Source: WHSW01 sp963828755 (GTDB taxonomy: Bacteria > Actinomycetota > Thermoleophilia > Solirubrobacterales > 70-9). Taken from it: a stretch of DNA of 64,000 nucleotides. The stretch lies in NCBI GenBank assembly GCA_963828755.1, contig CAWHFY010000003.1, positions 198,514 to 262,513 of the forward strand, written 5' to 3'. Below the pieces are notes generated by a model, which saw only the letters and a list, made by a program, of their open reading frames with translations, did no database searches and was not told the origin of the DNA. Both the position numbers and the translations under genes were made by a program. Below, piece after piece: positions 7,592 through 15,951 of this stretch; within the stretch, counting starts at the first letter, position 1, and each line of letters starts with the position of its first letter.

Positions 7592-9517
7592 CTACTTTCG
7601 CCGTGGAGCCGCAGGAACCTTCGCGGCCGATCCATCGCCTGCGCTCACCCTGGAACCGCCCGGCGCGACCACCACCCGGTTCTTGCCCGAGCGCTTCGCG
7701 TCGTACAGGGCTGCGTCGGCGCTCGCAAAAAGCTCGCTCGCGTTCGCTGCCGCGCCCGGCAGGGTCGCCAGGCCGAGGCTCGCGGTCACCTCGATCGTCC
7801 CGCCGCCGTCGAGCAGCGGCACGCGCTCGGCCTCGATCCGCTCCCGGATCCGCTCGGCGAGCTCGAGCGCACCGTCCTCGTCGGTCTCGGGCAGCGCGAC
7901 CACGAACTCCTCGCCGCCGTAACGCGCCGGCACGTCGATCCCGCGCGACTCGTCGGCGAGGATGCGGCCGATCGCCTTCAGAACCGCGTCGCCCTGCGGG
8001 TGGCCGTAGGTGTCGTTGACCCGCTTGAAGTCGTCGATGTCGAGGATCAGCAGCGTGAGATCATGGCCGAAGCGCCTCGCCCGCGCGGACTCCTTGTCCA
8101 TCAGCGCGTGGAACGCGCGGTTGTTGGCGAGCCCCGTGAGGTCGTCGGTGACCGCCTGCTCGGAGACGAGCTCGTGGAGGGCGACGTTCTCCACCGACGC
8201 CGCCGCCTGGCCGACCAGATAGAGGAAGACCTCGCGCTCAGTCGAGTTGAACGGGCGTCCGGCGCGCGCGATCGTCATCGCCCCGACCGGGGTCGCGGTC
8301 TGTCCGATCCGCCCGAGCGAGCTCGCGAACGCGTGGGCGCCGTCCTGTGAGACCTCGACCGGGCCGGCCTGTCGCAGCGCGCGCTGCTCGGCGCTCAGCG
8401 CCGCCTCTTGGACCGCGTCGGTCCCCGTCCCGAACTCCGCCTCAGCGCCGACATGGCCCCTGAGCGCGACCAGGCCGTAGTCGGCCTCGCAGGTGCCGAC
8501 GGCTGTCTCGACCAGGATCGCGAGCAGCGCCTGGCGGTCGAGGCCGGACGCGAACGCCTTGCCGACCCGCCGCACGGACTTCTCGATCTCGACCCGCTGG
8601 CGGCGAAGCTGGTCCATCTGCTCTGAGAGCTGCCCGCTCATCTTGTTGAACTCGCTCGCGAGCCCGGCCATCTCGTCGTTGCCGCTGACCGGCACCTGGC
8701 CCGAGAAGTCGCCCGAGCCGATCCGGCGCGCGGCCCGCAGCATCTCCTTGATCTGGCCCTGCAGCGCGCGCAGCAGCAACGCCACGGCGCCGACCGCGAG
8801 CAGCAGGAAGACGGCCAGTGCGATCGCGATCTTCGGCTGCGAGGAGAGGAAACCCTCGCCTCCCGACGATGAGAACAGCGCCACGCGAACCTGGTCGTCG
8901 CCGAGCGGCTCGGTCGCCGCGACCCGGAGCTCGCCGCCCTCCGAGTCGAGGGTCGCGGTCTCCCCGCCGTCGGGCAGGCCTCCGGTCTCGATCGGGACCG
9001 TCGCGGTGATCGGCCCGCCGGGGCCGACCAGCGCCGCGTCCTCGCCGGTCGCCGTCTCGATCTGATCGAGCAGCTCGCTCGAGGTGATCGACGAGGCGGT
9101 GACGCTGCCGACCGCACGCGACCCATCGGTGAGATCGACCGAGGAGCTCGCCGCCGGCTTCCCCTTGCCAGCGATCACCTGGGTGCCGCCGCTGTCGGTC
9201 AGCTGGACGACCGCCACAGAACCGCCGACCTGGTCTCGGGCCAAGGAGCGCAGCGTGTCGGTGTCGTCGTTTGCGAATGCGTCGATCGCCGCTGGGTCGG
9301 CGGCGAGGTCCGCTGCGATCCGTTTCGCGGCTTGGCGCGAGTCGTCCTGGGCGCCCTCGTAGACGGTCGTCGCGGTGCGCAGGCCCGCGCTCAGACGGGC
9401 GTCGACCTTGCCGCTCTCGGAGTCCGATGCGACCTGCGAAACGAGCACCGCCAGGGCGACGATCGGTAAGACGACGATCAGGACGAAGAACAGCGTCAGT
9501 CGAACTCGAAAGCTCAC
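7592..9517 (-). CDS. Membrane-bound diguanylate cyclase (HAMP-GAF-GGDEF)
   Basis: Makes cyclic di-GMP from GTP. 641 residues: a transmembrane helix at residues 5-27; an extracytoplasmic sensor domain to about 225; a second helix (A-L-A-V-F-L-L-L-A-V-G-A-V-A-L-L-L); HAMP; a coiled stretch; a GAF domain; and a C-terminal GGDEF domain. The active-site motif is G-G-E-E-F, and R-G-I-D sits five residues ahead of it, the expected position of a product-inhibition I-site (RxxD). The enzyme is therefore probably active and feedback-inhibited. GTG 9517 has TAATCT 6 nt upstream, a leaderless start. No EAL partner in the window. The signal sensed is unknown. Confidence 0.9.
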   Translation of the reverse strand: MSFRVRLTLFFVLIVVLPIVALAVLVSQVASDSESGKVDARLSAGLRTATTVYEGAQDDSRQAAKRIAADLAADPAAIDAFANDDTDTLRSLARDQVGGSVAVVQLTDSGGTQVIAGKGKPAASSSVDLTDGSRAVGSVTASSITSSELLDQIETATGEDAALVGPGGPITATVPIETGGLPDGGETATLDSEGGELRVAATEPLGDDQVRVALFSSSGGEGFLSSQPKIAIALAVFLLLAVGAVALLLRALQGQIKEMLRAARRIGSGDFSGQVPVSGNDEMAGLASEFNKMSGQLSEQMDQLRRQRVEIEKSVRRVGKAFASGLDRQALLAILVETAVGTCEADYGLVALRGHVGAEAEFGTGTDAVQEAALSAEQRALRQAGPVEVSQDGAHAFASSLGRIGQTATPVGAMTIARAGRPFNSTEREVFLYLVGQAAASVENVALHELVSEQAVTDDLTGLANNRAFHALMDKESARARRFGHDLTLLILDIDDFKRVNDTYGHPQGDAVLKAIGRILADESRGIDVPARYGGEEFVVALPETDEDGALELAERIRERIEAERVPLLDGGGTIEVTASLGLATLPGAAANASELFASADAALYDAKRSGKNRVVVAPGGSRVSAGDGSAAKVPAAPRRK

Positions 9518-9523
9518 TTCGCC

Positions 9524-9529
9524 AGATTA
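9524..9529 (-). promoter_or_regulatory. -10 element (TAATCT on minus strand)
   Basis: Six nt upstream of the GTG start of the diguanylate cyclase gene; leaderless geometry. Confidence 0.45.
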
Positions 9530-9591
9530 AATCGGCTCAAAGGCAGTTATCCTGCAGTTGCGCGCCCTGGATGGTGGCTCGCAATACCCCC

Positions 9592-9664
<73 letters not shown>

Positions 9665-9670
9665 TCTCGG

Positions 9671-9699
9671 AAAGCCCCGCTCAGCGTGGGGTTTTTCTC
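9671..9699 (+). terminator. Intrinsic terminator of tRNA-Ala(CGC)
   Basis: GCCCCGC and GTGGGG arms around TCAGC, followed by TTTTTCTC. A similar terminator follows the duplicate tRNA 3' half at 35.5 kb, and a damaged one follows the copy at 18.5 kb. Confidence 0.75.
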
Positions 9700-9857
9700 A
9701 TTACGGGGTGGCTTAGTCGGGAAGGGTGGCTGGTCCCAACCACCGTTTCGTGCCCGTTGGTGCCCAATGGCCTGCCTGCTCGTCGCGCAAAGGAGCAGCA
9801 CGGTGGATAACGGACGTCGGTCCTCCTCCCATGGGAAGCGGTATGCGGAAGCGCCAG

Positions 9858-10367
9858 CTAGCCGCGGACGAACTCCTTGGCTAGCAGGTCGAGCAGCAGG
9901 CCGTCCTTCCAGACGCCGAAGCGGTCGCGCAAGTATTCCCGCAGGACACCGACGGGCTGAAAGCCAGCCTTGCGGAAGCACGCGATTGAGATCTCGTTCT
10001 CAACCTCTGGGTCGACCACGATGCGGTGAAAGCCATGATCGTCGATCAGGTGCGCGCACAGAACTCGTACGGTCTCCAGACCGAGCCCGCGCCCATGCAC
10101 TGCCGGATCGAGGAAGAGATCGAGGCCGGCAAAACTAATAATCGTCTCGGCCTCTGAGTACCACTGGGCGAAGCCGATGACCCGCTCGTCGAGCATCACG
10201 GTGTAGTTGATGCTGCCGCTCATGCTGGCGGGGAAGTCGTCGGCCGGGTCCTGCCACCAGCGCCGCACCTCGGGCTCGAGGTGCATGTCGCGGAGGCGGG
10301 CGTGATGCTCAGGAGCGCACGGGACCAGCCCTACGTGAGGTCCGGTGAGCTCGGGCGGCGCGGCCAC
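9858..10367 (-). CDS. GNAT family N-acetyltransferase
   Basis: 169-residue acetyl-CoA-dependent N-acetyltransferase. It has the acetyl-CoA loop as V-H-G-R-G-L-G-L-E-T, then N-E-I-S-I-A-C-F-R-K-A-G-F-Q-P-V-G, where the N-x-x-S/A-x-x-x-x-x-K-x-G-F pattern marks the C-terminal part of the fold. The layout (W-W early, L-D-L-F-L in the core sheet) is like AAC(6') and RimJ/L-type enzymes, but the substrate could be an aminoglycoside, another small amine or a protein N-terminus. It is the first gene inside the region bounded by tRNA 3' copies, and lies head-to-tail with the AraC gene upstream. Confidence 0.85.
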   Translation of the reverse strand: MAAPPELTGPHVGLVPCAPEHHARLRDMHLEPEVRRWWQDPADDFPASMSGSINYTVMLDERVIGFAQWYSEAETIISFAGLDLFLDPAVHGRGLGLETVRVLCAHLIDDHGFHRIVVDPEVENEISIACFRKAGFQPVGVLREYLRDRFGVWKDGLLLDLLAKEFVRG

Positions 10368-10454
10368 CCGCTGATCGTGCGCTTCGGACGACGAGCCGCC
10401 ACTGCCGTGATCACGCGAAGCGGTCAGCCTGCACCTCGAAACATGACCCGCCCG

Positions 10455-11420
10455 TTAAGCGCTGGCGACAGCCGGGGCGCCACGCCTGACCGCTCCGGGC
10501 GGATTCCCCGTGACACGCTTGAAGGCGCGCGCGAAAGCTGCCTCCGATCGGTACCCGAGCCGGTCTGCAATCTCAGCAACTGTGGTGCCCTCCGTTTCCA
10601 GGGCGCTCTGAGCGAGCTGCATCCGCCATCGGGTGACGTACTGCATCGCCGGTTCGCTGACCAGTTCGGTGAACCGCGCGGCGAATGCGGAGCGTGACAT
10701 AGCCAGCTCGTCGCCGAGCGCGGCGAGCGTCCAGTCGCGGGCCGGGTCGCGGTGGATGAGCGCGAGCGCGCGGCCGATCTGCGGATCCTGCAACGCGCCG
10801 AGCCAGCCGGTCCGCGCTGCCGGGGCGGTCTCGATCCAGCCTCGGATCGCCTGGATCACCAGGACGTCGGCCAGTCGCGTGATCACGGCCTCGCCGCCAG
10901 GATGGAACTCCCTGGCCTCGGCCGCCATGAGCTCCAGAGCACGCTGCATCCAGGTCGCGCGCGGGCCGTCGGAGGCGTCGATGTGGATTACCTGCGGGAG
11001 GATCCCGACCAGGTTGCGGGCGGCCGGATGGTCGAAGCGGACAGCTCCGCAGATCAGGATCGTCTTCGCCCCGCCGCCGCCGTGGCGGATGATCTCGTAG
11101 CGGTCGCTCGGATGCTCTAGTTCGAGCTCCATCACCCCCGGGGCGGGCGCTCCGGGCTCGCTGCGCAGGACGTGGCCTTCGCCATGCGGGACGAGCGAGA
11201 CGGCACCCGGGTGCAGCCACATCTCGTTCTCTGTATCGACCTCGAGCAGAACCGCCCCCGTCGTAACGACGTGAAACCACAGGTAGCCGGGCATCGGATC
11301 GAGCGTCATCCCCCAGGGCGCGGTGAGCTCGGATCGGCAGTAAAAGGCGCCGTCCATACGTAGGTAATGGAGCGCCTCGCCCAGTGGATCAGGAGGGGGC
11401 CAGGTCTCGGCGGCGTCCAT
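10455..11420 (-). CDS. AraC family transcriptional regulator with cupin sensor domain
   Basis: 321 residues. The N-terminal ~190 residues form a cupin sensor region of the kind found in AraC proteins (G-Y-L-W-F-H-V-V-T-T-G near the start). The C-terminal ~100 residues are a double helix-turn-helix: D-E-L-A-M-S-R-S-A-F-A-A-R-F, then I-A-D-R-L-G-Y-R-S-E-A-A-F-A-R-A-F-K, the classic AraC signature. ATG 11420 is preferred over an upstream start because CATAAT lies 6 nt before it (leaderless). The NmrA-like reductase gene starts 140 nt away on the opposite strand and is the probable target. Confidence 0.9.
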   Translation of the reverse strand: MDAAETWPPPDPLGEALHYLRMDGAFYCRSELTAPWGMTLDPMPGYLWFHVVTTGAVLLEVDTENEMWLHPGAVSLVPHGEGHVLRSEPGAPAPGVMELELEHPSDRYEIIRHGGGGAKTILICGAVRFDHPAARNLVGILPQVIHIDASDGPRATWMQRALELMAAEAREFHPGGEAVITRLADVLVIQAIRGWIETAPAARTGWLGALQDPQIGRALALIHRDPARDWTLAALGDELAMSRSAFAARFTELVSEPAMQYVTRWRMQLAQSALETEGTTVAEIADRLGYRSEAAFARAFKRVTGNPPGAVRRGAPAVASA

Positions 11421-11560
11421 ACGAGGATTATGACGGCCCAGACCCACATGTCGACCTTCCTGGACGGACGAGCATGAACTCGCGACTCGGAGTCATAGAC
11501 AGTCGCTGGTTAGTAATCGACACTGGATGGACGATGCCACCAAGTGAAAGGACGAAAGCA

Positions 11561-12409
11561 ATGAACTCGAACCAGCAAGACGCGATCCTGGTGCTCAACG
11601 GCACCGGCAAGGTCGGCCGCCGGGTGGCGGAGCGCCTCACCGCACGGGGCCTGCCCGTTCGCATCGGCTCGCGCTCAGGCGAGCCTCGTTTCGACTGGGA
11701 CGACCGCTCGACCTGGGGCCCGGTTCTGGAAGGGATCGGACCGGCCTACATCTCCCATCGCCTGGACGCGATTCCCGGCTCGGCAGAGACGCTGGGCTCG
11801 TTCGCCGAGCTGGCCGTGGAGAGCGGCGTTTCGCGTCTCGTCCTGATGTCCGGGCGCGGCGAGGAAGAGTCAACGCGAGGGGCGCAGGCCGTGCGCGCCT
11901 CCGGCGCCGAGCTGACGGTTCTTCACTCGACCTGGTTCGCGCAGAACTTCAGCGAGGACTACATGCTGGATTACGTTCTCAGCGGCGAGGTCGCGCTCCC
12001 TGCAGGGGACACGCCCGAGCCGTTCGTCGACGCCGACGACATCGCCGACGTCGCGGTCGCGGCGCTGACCGACTATCGCCACATCGGCGAGGTCTACGAG
12101 CTCACCGGGCCCCGGCTCCTCACCTTCGCGGAGGCGGTCGAGGAGATCGCCCGAGCGGCGGGACGCGAGATCCGTTACGTACCGGTCTCGATCGAGGAGC
12201 ACGAGGCCGCGGCCGCCGAGCAGGGCGTGCCGAGCGAGACAATCGACCTGCTCACCCACCTGTTCAGCGAAGTCATGGACGGGCGCAATGCCCACCTGAC
12301 CGACGGCGTTCAGCGTGTCCTCGGCCGTGCGCCGCGGGACTTCCGCGACTACGCGGAGGCGGCGGCGGCGACTGGCGTCTGGAACGCACCGGCGTTGGCG
12401 TCAGCGTAG
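11561..12409 (+). CDS. NmrA-like NAD(P)-binding protein
   Basis: 282-residue atypical short-chain dehydrogenase / NmrA family protein. The Rossmann opening is I-L-V-L-N-G-T-G-K-V-G-R-R, a G-x-x-G-x-x-G variant, and the middle has the family's F-V-D-A-D-D-I-A-D-V-A segment. Catalytic Tyr-x-x-x-Lys is not obvious, so it may be a redox sensor or a reductase without classical chemistry. ATG 11561 is preceded by GAAAGGA. It is followed 14 nt later by the DUF2269 membrane protein gene, so the two form an operon that is probably controlled by the divergent AraC regulator. Confidence 0.87.
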   Translation: MNSNQQDAILVLNGTGKVGRRVAERLTARGLPVRIGSRSGEPRFDWDDRSTWGPVLEGIGPAYISHRLDAIPGSAETLGSFAELAVESGVSRLVLMSGRGEEESTRGAQAVRASGAELTVLHSTWFAQNFSEDYMLDYVLSGEVALPAGDTPEPFVDADDIADVAVAALTDYRHIGEVYELTGPRLLTFAEAVEEIARAAGREIRYVPVSIEEHEAAAAEQGVPSETIDLLTHLFSEVMDGRNAHLTDGVQRVLGRAPRDFRDYAEAAAATGVWNAPALASA

Positions 12410-12423
12410 AGGGGCATGGAGAG

Positions 12424-12936
12424 ATGAGAGACCAGGTCCTGGCCGTGACGAGCTACAACCTCTCCGTCTTTCTCCACGTGAGCGCAGTATTGATCGGCTT
12501 CGGCGCGACCTGGGCCGAAGCCGTGATGTTCCCGGTCGCGTCGAAGATGAGCCCACGTCATCTTCCGTATGTCCATCGACTGCAGCTTGCGATCAACCGG
12601 TTCCTCGCCGCGCCGGCGATCCTGATCGTCGCCGGCACCGGCGTCTACCAGGTGTCGGAGGGCAATTGGAGCCTCGGCGATCTCTGGGTCAGCGGCACGA
12701 TCGGGATCCTTGCCGCTGTCGCATTGATCCTCGTGGCCTTCTTCATCCCCATGGACCGAAAACTGCTGCCGATGGTCGAGCAGGAGATCGCCGACCTCGG
12801 AGGCGGCGAGATTCAGCTCAGCCAGCTGTCGGCCGAGTACATCCGCAAGGGGAAGCTGGAGGGCGGGATTGGCGCGCTGATGGGCGTCCTGCTGCTCGTT
12901 GCCGTCTTCCTGATGACGACCAAGCCCGGGCTCTAG
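12424..12936 (+). CDS. DUF2269 family integral membrane protein
   Basis: 170 residues with four hydrophobic helices: about 10-30 (L-S-V-F-L-H-V-S-A-V-L-I-G-F-G), 57-75, 88-108 and 148-165. Conserved H-V-S-A-V in the first helix and R-F-L-A-A-P-A in the second are typical of DUF2269. Function unknown. It is often found next to oxidoreductases, as here, where it follows the NmrA-like gene by 14 nt. Confidence 0.8.
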   Translation: MRDQVLAVTSYNLSVFLHVSAVLIGFGATWAEAVMFPVASKMSPRHLPYVHRLQLAINRFLAAPAILIVAGTGVYQVSEGNWSLGDLWVSGTIGILAAVALILVAFFIPMDRKLLPMVEQEIADLGGGEIQLSQLSAEYIRKGKLEGGIGALMGVLLLVAVFLMTTKPGL

Positions 12937-12992
12937 GCCCTCGGTTTTCGCCGCGGTGCGTCGCGGACCAAGGTTGGAGGGGAGGACGCGCG

Positions 12993-13709
12993 ATGAGCGG
13001 CCGTCCCAAGTCAAGTCCGCCGTCGCTGAACGCCGCGACCTTCGTCGCCCGGCTGACGGAGCTGCGCCCCAAGGGCGAGACCATCAAGAACCAAAAGCTG
13101 AAGTCGGGTCCCGACGACGTCATCCTCGGCGTGCGGATGAAGGCAGTCTTCGACCTCGCCAAGGAGTTCGCCGAGATGCCGCTCGAACAGGTGGAGGAGC
13201 TACTGGATAGCGCGATCCATGAGGTCGCGTCGGCGCGGTGAGCGTGATGGACAAGCAAGCTCGAGGCAAGCGCACCCCTGAGAGCAGGCGCAGAGCGCTC
13301 TACGAGCTCTACCGCCGCCGCCACGACCGGATCGACCACTGGGACCTCGTCGACCGTGCCGCACCCTGGGTGGTCGGGGGCTACCTCTTCGACACGGATC
13401 ACGGTCCGCTTTATGAGCTCGCCCGCTCCGACTACGTCTGGGAGCGGCGCACGGCGATCGTCAGCACCTACTACTTCATCCGCCAGGGTGACGTCGAGGA
13501 CACCTTCGCCCTCGCCGAGATCCTGCTCGACGACGACGGGCCCTTGATGCATAACGCAGTCGGCTCCTGGATTCGCGAGGCGGGCAGGAAGGACGAGAAA
13601 CGACTGCTCGCATTTCTGGACGAGCACGCGTCGACGATGCCGCGGCTCGCTGCGTTTTGCGATCGAGCGACTCAAGCCGGGCAAGCGAACGCTTTACATG
13701 CGCGCCTAG
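12993..13709 (+). pseudogene. DNA alkylation repair enzyme (AlkD-like) with two frameshifts
   Basis: AlkD-type glycosylase of HEAT-like repeats that excises alkylated bases. It is broken in two places. From ATG 12993 the first 80 residues fit the family (L-N-A-A-T-F-V-A-R-L, L-G-V-R-M-K-A-V-F, I-H-E-V). At about 13222-13228 one base is missing, and the protein continues in another frame as R-V-G-A-V-S-V-M-D-K-Q-A-R-G-K-R-T-P-E-S. Near 13640-13650 an extra base returns it to the first frame, L-R-F-A-I-E-R-L-K-P-G-K-R-T-L, with the natural stop at 13709. Two cancelling indels in a ~239-residue gene suggest decay or sequence error. The middle frame alone runs on to 13750, into a tRNA-like fragment. 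Confidence 0.75.
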
Positions 13710-13723
13710 CTGCGAAAGCTGAA

Positions 13724-13765
13724 CGGGCCCGACAAGATTCGAACCTGTGACCTTCGGTTTCGTAG
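13724..13765 (-). repeat. 3' half of a tRNA-Arg(ACG)-like gene
   Basis: On the minus strand: loop CTACGAA, 3' anticodon-stem strand ACCGA, variable loop AGGTC, a paired T arm (ACAGG-TTCGAAT-CTTGT) and acceptor strand CGGGCCC. The 5' half does not continue as a tRNA. A sharp boundary in the anticodon loop is the usual crossover point of tRNA-targeted integrases, so this resembles an att scar. Confidence 0.6.
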
Positions 13766-13853
13766 ATCACACCTCGGATCCTCTCGTTCCCGCGTTTCGC
13801 GCAATGCGAGAGGCGAGCTCCGTGTGTGCAGAGACCTCTATCGTGCGTCGACG

Positions 13854-14246
13854 GTGACCTACACCGATCCTCGCGTTGACGCCTACATCGAGGCTGTGCC
13901 CGGTTGGCAGCAAACCATCTGCCGCGAGGTCCGCGATCTGGTCCACGCCGCCGACCCAGAGGTCGCTGAAACGATCAAGTACACCGACCGCCCGTACTTC
14001 GTGCTGGAGGGGAACATCTGCGCGCTGCTGGCGGCCAAGGATCACGTCAACGTCTTTCTCTACGACGGCGCGCTCGTCCCCGATCCGGAGGGAATCATCA
14101 CCGGCGGGCACGACAACGAAACCGCCCGTACGGTGGCCGTCCGCGAGGGTGAAACGATCAACGCACCCGCCCTGACTGCGATGTTCGAGCAGATCATCGC
14201 CAACAACCGCGCCGGCGGCTGGCGCAAGCTGAAGCGCGACGCCTGA
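13854..14246 (+). CDS. DUF1801 domain protein
   Basis: 130 residues of the DUF1801/YdhG-like alpha/beta fold: Y-I-E-A-V-P-G-W-Q-Q-T-I near the start, E-T-I-K-Y-T-D-R-P-Y-F in the middle and D-H-V-N-V-F-L-Y-D-G after it. These proteins are related to the iron chaperone frataxin fold and are of unknown role in bacteria. GTG 13854 was chosen because TATCGT lies 9 nt upstream. A start further upstream would read through the promoter. Confidence 0.8.
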   Translation: MTYTDPRVDAYIEAVPGWQQTICREVRDLVHAADPEVAETIKYTDRPYFVLEGNICALLAAKDHVNVFLYDGALVPDPEGIITGGHDNETARTVAVREGETINAPALTAMFEQIIANNRAGGWRKLKRDA

Positions 14247-14267
14247 TTCGCTCGCCATCGCCGGCGT

Positions 14268-14273
14268 TACGAT
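14268..14273 (+). promoter_or_regulatory. -10 element (TACGAT) for a leaderless start
   Basis: TACGAT, 7 nt, then ATG 14281 of the VOC-family gene. Confidence 0.5.
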
Positions 14274-14280
14274 CCGCGGC

Positions 14281-14658
14281 ATGATCGCCGGCGCGCACAC
14301 CATCCTCTTCGCCGAGGACGCCGAGCGAGCTCGGACGTTCCTTCGTGACGTGCTGGGGTTCGGGGGAGTCGATGCGGGCGATGGCTGGCTGATCTTCGCC
14401 TTGCCACCGGGCGAGATCGCCATCCACCCAGGGTCGGGCTGGGGCCGCGGGCCGGGGCACCACGTCCTGTTCTTCATGTGCCACGACATCGAGGGGACCG
14501 TCGAGGAGCTCAAGGGCAAGGGCGTCGAGTTCGTATCCCCGATCGAGGACGAGGGCTGGGGCCGGATCGCCCAGTTCAAGATTCCAGGCGCGGGCGAAAT
14601 CGGCCTCTACGAACCCAGCCATCCAAGCCCGCTCGGAGAGTTCGCGAGTAGTCCCTGA
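14281..14658 (+). CDS. VOC superfamily (glyoxalase/bleomycin resistance) protein
   Basis: 125 residues forming two beta-alpha-beta-beta-beta modules: the first reads H-T-I-L-F-A-E-D-A-E-R-A-R-T-F-L-R-D-V-L-G-F, the second H-H-V-L-F-F-M-C-H-D-I-E-G-T-V-E-E-L. Candidate metal ligands are H near residue 6, H in A-I-H-P, H-H near residue 60, and E in E-I-G-L-Y-E-P. It could be a dioxygenase, lyase or drug-binding protein. Leaderless ATG with TACGAT 7 nt upstream. It is one of a string of small single genes between 13.8 and 15.8 kb, each apparently with its own promoter. Confidence 0.85.
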   Translation: MIAGAHTILFAEDAERARTFLRDVLGFGGVDAGDGWLIFALPPGEIAIHPGSGWGRGPGHHVLFFMCHDIEGTVEELKGKGVEFVSPIEDEGWGRIAQFKIPGAGEIGLYEPSHPSPLGEFASSP

Positions 14659-14708
14659 GGCGCCGCTCCGGGCCTTGCCTTCCGGGTCTCGCGCGGAGGA
14701 GTCGTGGC

Positions 14709-14714
14709 TAGACT
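14709..14714 (+). promoter_or_regulatory. -10 element (TAGACT) for a leaderless start
   Basis: TAGACT, 7 nt, then ATG 14722. An upstream GTG at 14704 would be read through this promoter and is rejected. Confidence 0.5.
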
Positions 14715-14721
14715 CGGCCCA

Positions 14722-15063
14722 ATGGCCGCCGATCGCAAGCAGATCGTCCGCGATTCCTATGCCGCCTTCGCGGCCGGCGACAGAAGCTTCTTCGAAGAGC
14801 GCCTCAGCGACGACTTCCTCTTCTCCGCCCCTCCGGATCCGAAGCTCGACCGCGACGGCTACTTTGAGCGGTGCTGGCCGGGGGCAGGGCGAGGCCAAGG
14901 CTTCGATTTCGTCCGGCTGATCGAGTCCGGCGACGAGGTGGTCGTCACCTACGAGAGCGACGTCTCCGCCGGCGGCAGGGGACGAAACACCGAGGTCATT
15001 ACCTTCAACGACGAGAACAAGATCGCCCGCACGGAGGTCTACTTCGGCTGGAATCTGGAGTAG
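14722..15063 (+). CDS. SnoaL-like / NTF2-fold protein
   Basis: 113 residues of the NTF2-like cone fold: N-terminal helix D-R-K-Q-I-V-R-D-S-Y-A-A-F-A-A-G-D-R, then the aromatic pocket strands F-F-E-E-R-L-S-D-D-F-L-F-S-A-P-P and a C-terminal sheet ending V-Y-F-G-W-N-L. Members are ketosteroid-isomerase-like or simply small-molecule binding. No catalytic Asp/His pair is assigned. Leaderless ATG 14722. Confidence 0.8.
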   Translation: MAADRKQIVRDSYAAFAAGDRSFFEERLSDDFLFSAPPDPKLDRDGYFERCWPGAGRGQGFDFVRLIESGDEVVVTYESDVSAGGRGRNTEVITFNDENKIARTEVYFGWNLE

Positions 15064-15236
15064 GCGCCCGCTGCTTCTCGCGCACAGGAGGAGCGAGTCA
15101 CGCAACTCATCCAGCGAGCCTTAGATCCGCGTGCCCAAATGGCAAATCTCTCGCAGAATTCATCTGCTCCGCGAAGAGGCACTCTCGAAGACAACACCGA
15201 CTAGAGTCGAAACCCCACCACCGGAGAGGAGCTCAC

Positions 15237-15845
15237 GTGATCGAGCTTGACATCACCGAGACCAACCGCGCCGTGCGGGAGCTGCTCGAGGTCACGGAGA
15301 CCCCCCGCCACCGGTTCCTGCTGCAGGCCTACGACCGCCACCGAAACCTCGAGATGGGCGGCCGGTACAAGGAGATCTTCGCCCCCGAGATGACCGTTGA
15401 GGAGCCGTTCTACCGGTTCAACTACCTCGGCAAGGTCTTCGACCTCGACGGCCGCGAGCAGGTCGAGGCGATCTACCGCCAGTGGACGGAAACGGACCAG
15501 AACGTCTTCTACATCGAGGACGAGCAACTTGCTGTCGGCGACAGCATGGTCGCGTCGCGGGGGACCTTCTACCAGCAGATCCCGGGGGCCGTGCTCGTCG
15601 CCGAAGGGCTCGATGCCGACGACGGCGCCGTCTACCTCGCGAAGTCGCGCAGCGCGATGATCTGGCCCTACGACGACCGCTGCCGGCTGATCGGCGAGGA
15701 CGTCTGGGAGTTCGAGCCATCGGCGCGCGAATTCATCCAGCTCGAGCCGGGCAACGTGCTCACGTCCGCGCGGGCCGGCGAGCTGCTCGATCCGTTGATT
15801 AAGCAACTGCCGTCGTTCGAGGAGGCCGTGCTTGCCGCGGCGTAG
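15237..15845 (+). CDS. NTF2-like hypothetical protein (202 aa)
   Basis: A two-module alpha+beta protein. Residues ~20-110 begin R-H-R-F-L-L-Q-A-Y-D-R-H-R-N-L and include M-T-V-E-E-P-F-Y-R-F-N and Y-R-Q-W-T-E-T-D; residues ~110-200 form a sheet (Y-L-A-K-S-R-S-A-M-I-W-P-Y-D-D). It resembles the SnoaL-like proteins annotated as unknown in actinobacteria. GTG 15237 was chosen because GGAGAGG lies 9 nt upstream; TAGAGT at about 15202 could be its -10, so this gene has a normal leader, unlike its neighbours. Function unknown. Confidence 0.75.
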   Translation: MIELDITETNRAVRELLEVTETPRHRFLLQAYDRHRNLEMGGRYKEIFAPEMTVEEPFYRFNYLGKVFDLDGREQVEAIYRQWTETDQNVFYIEDEQLAVGDSMVASRGTFYQQIPGAVLVAEGLDADDGAVYLAKSRSAMIWPYDDRCRLIGEDVWEFEPSAREFIQLEPGNVLTSARAGELLDPLIKQLPSFEEAVLAAA

Positions 15846-15951
15846 GGCAGGACGATAGGTTTGCCTCTACGCAGCTAAATCGGTCGTATTTGGATCGCGG
15901 CTGGGCTCACGAGGCGAAGCTGGCTTCCGTCTCGCGCACAGCATTGGGGGC

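Noticed and set aside
9747..9770. GTGCCC repeats near 9750 as a third copy of the hairpin block
   Set aside because: Only the hexamer is shared; the AAATCGAGCGAC tail and the spacing to a tRNA core are missing.
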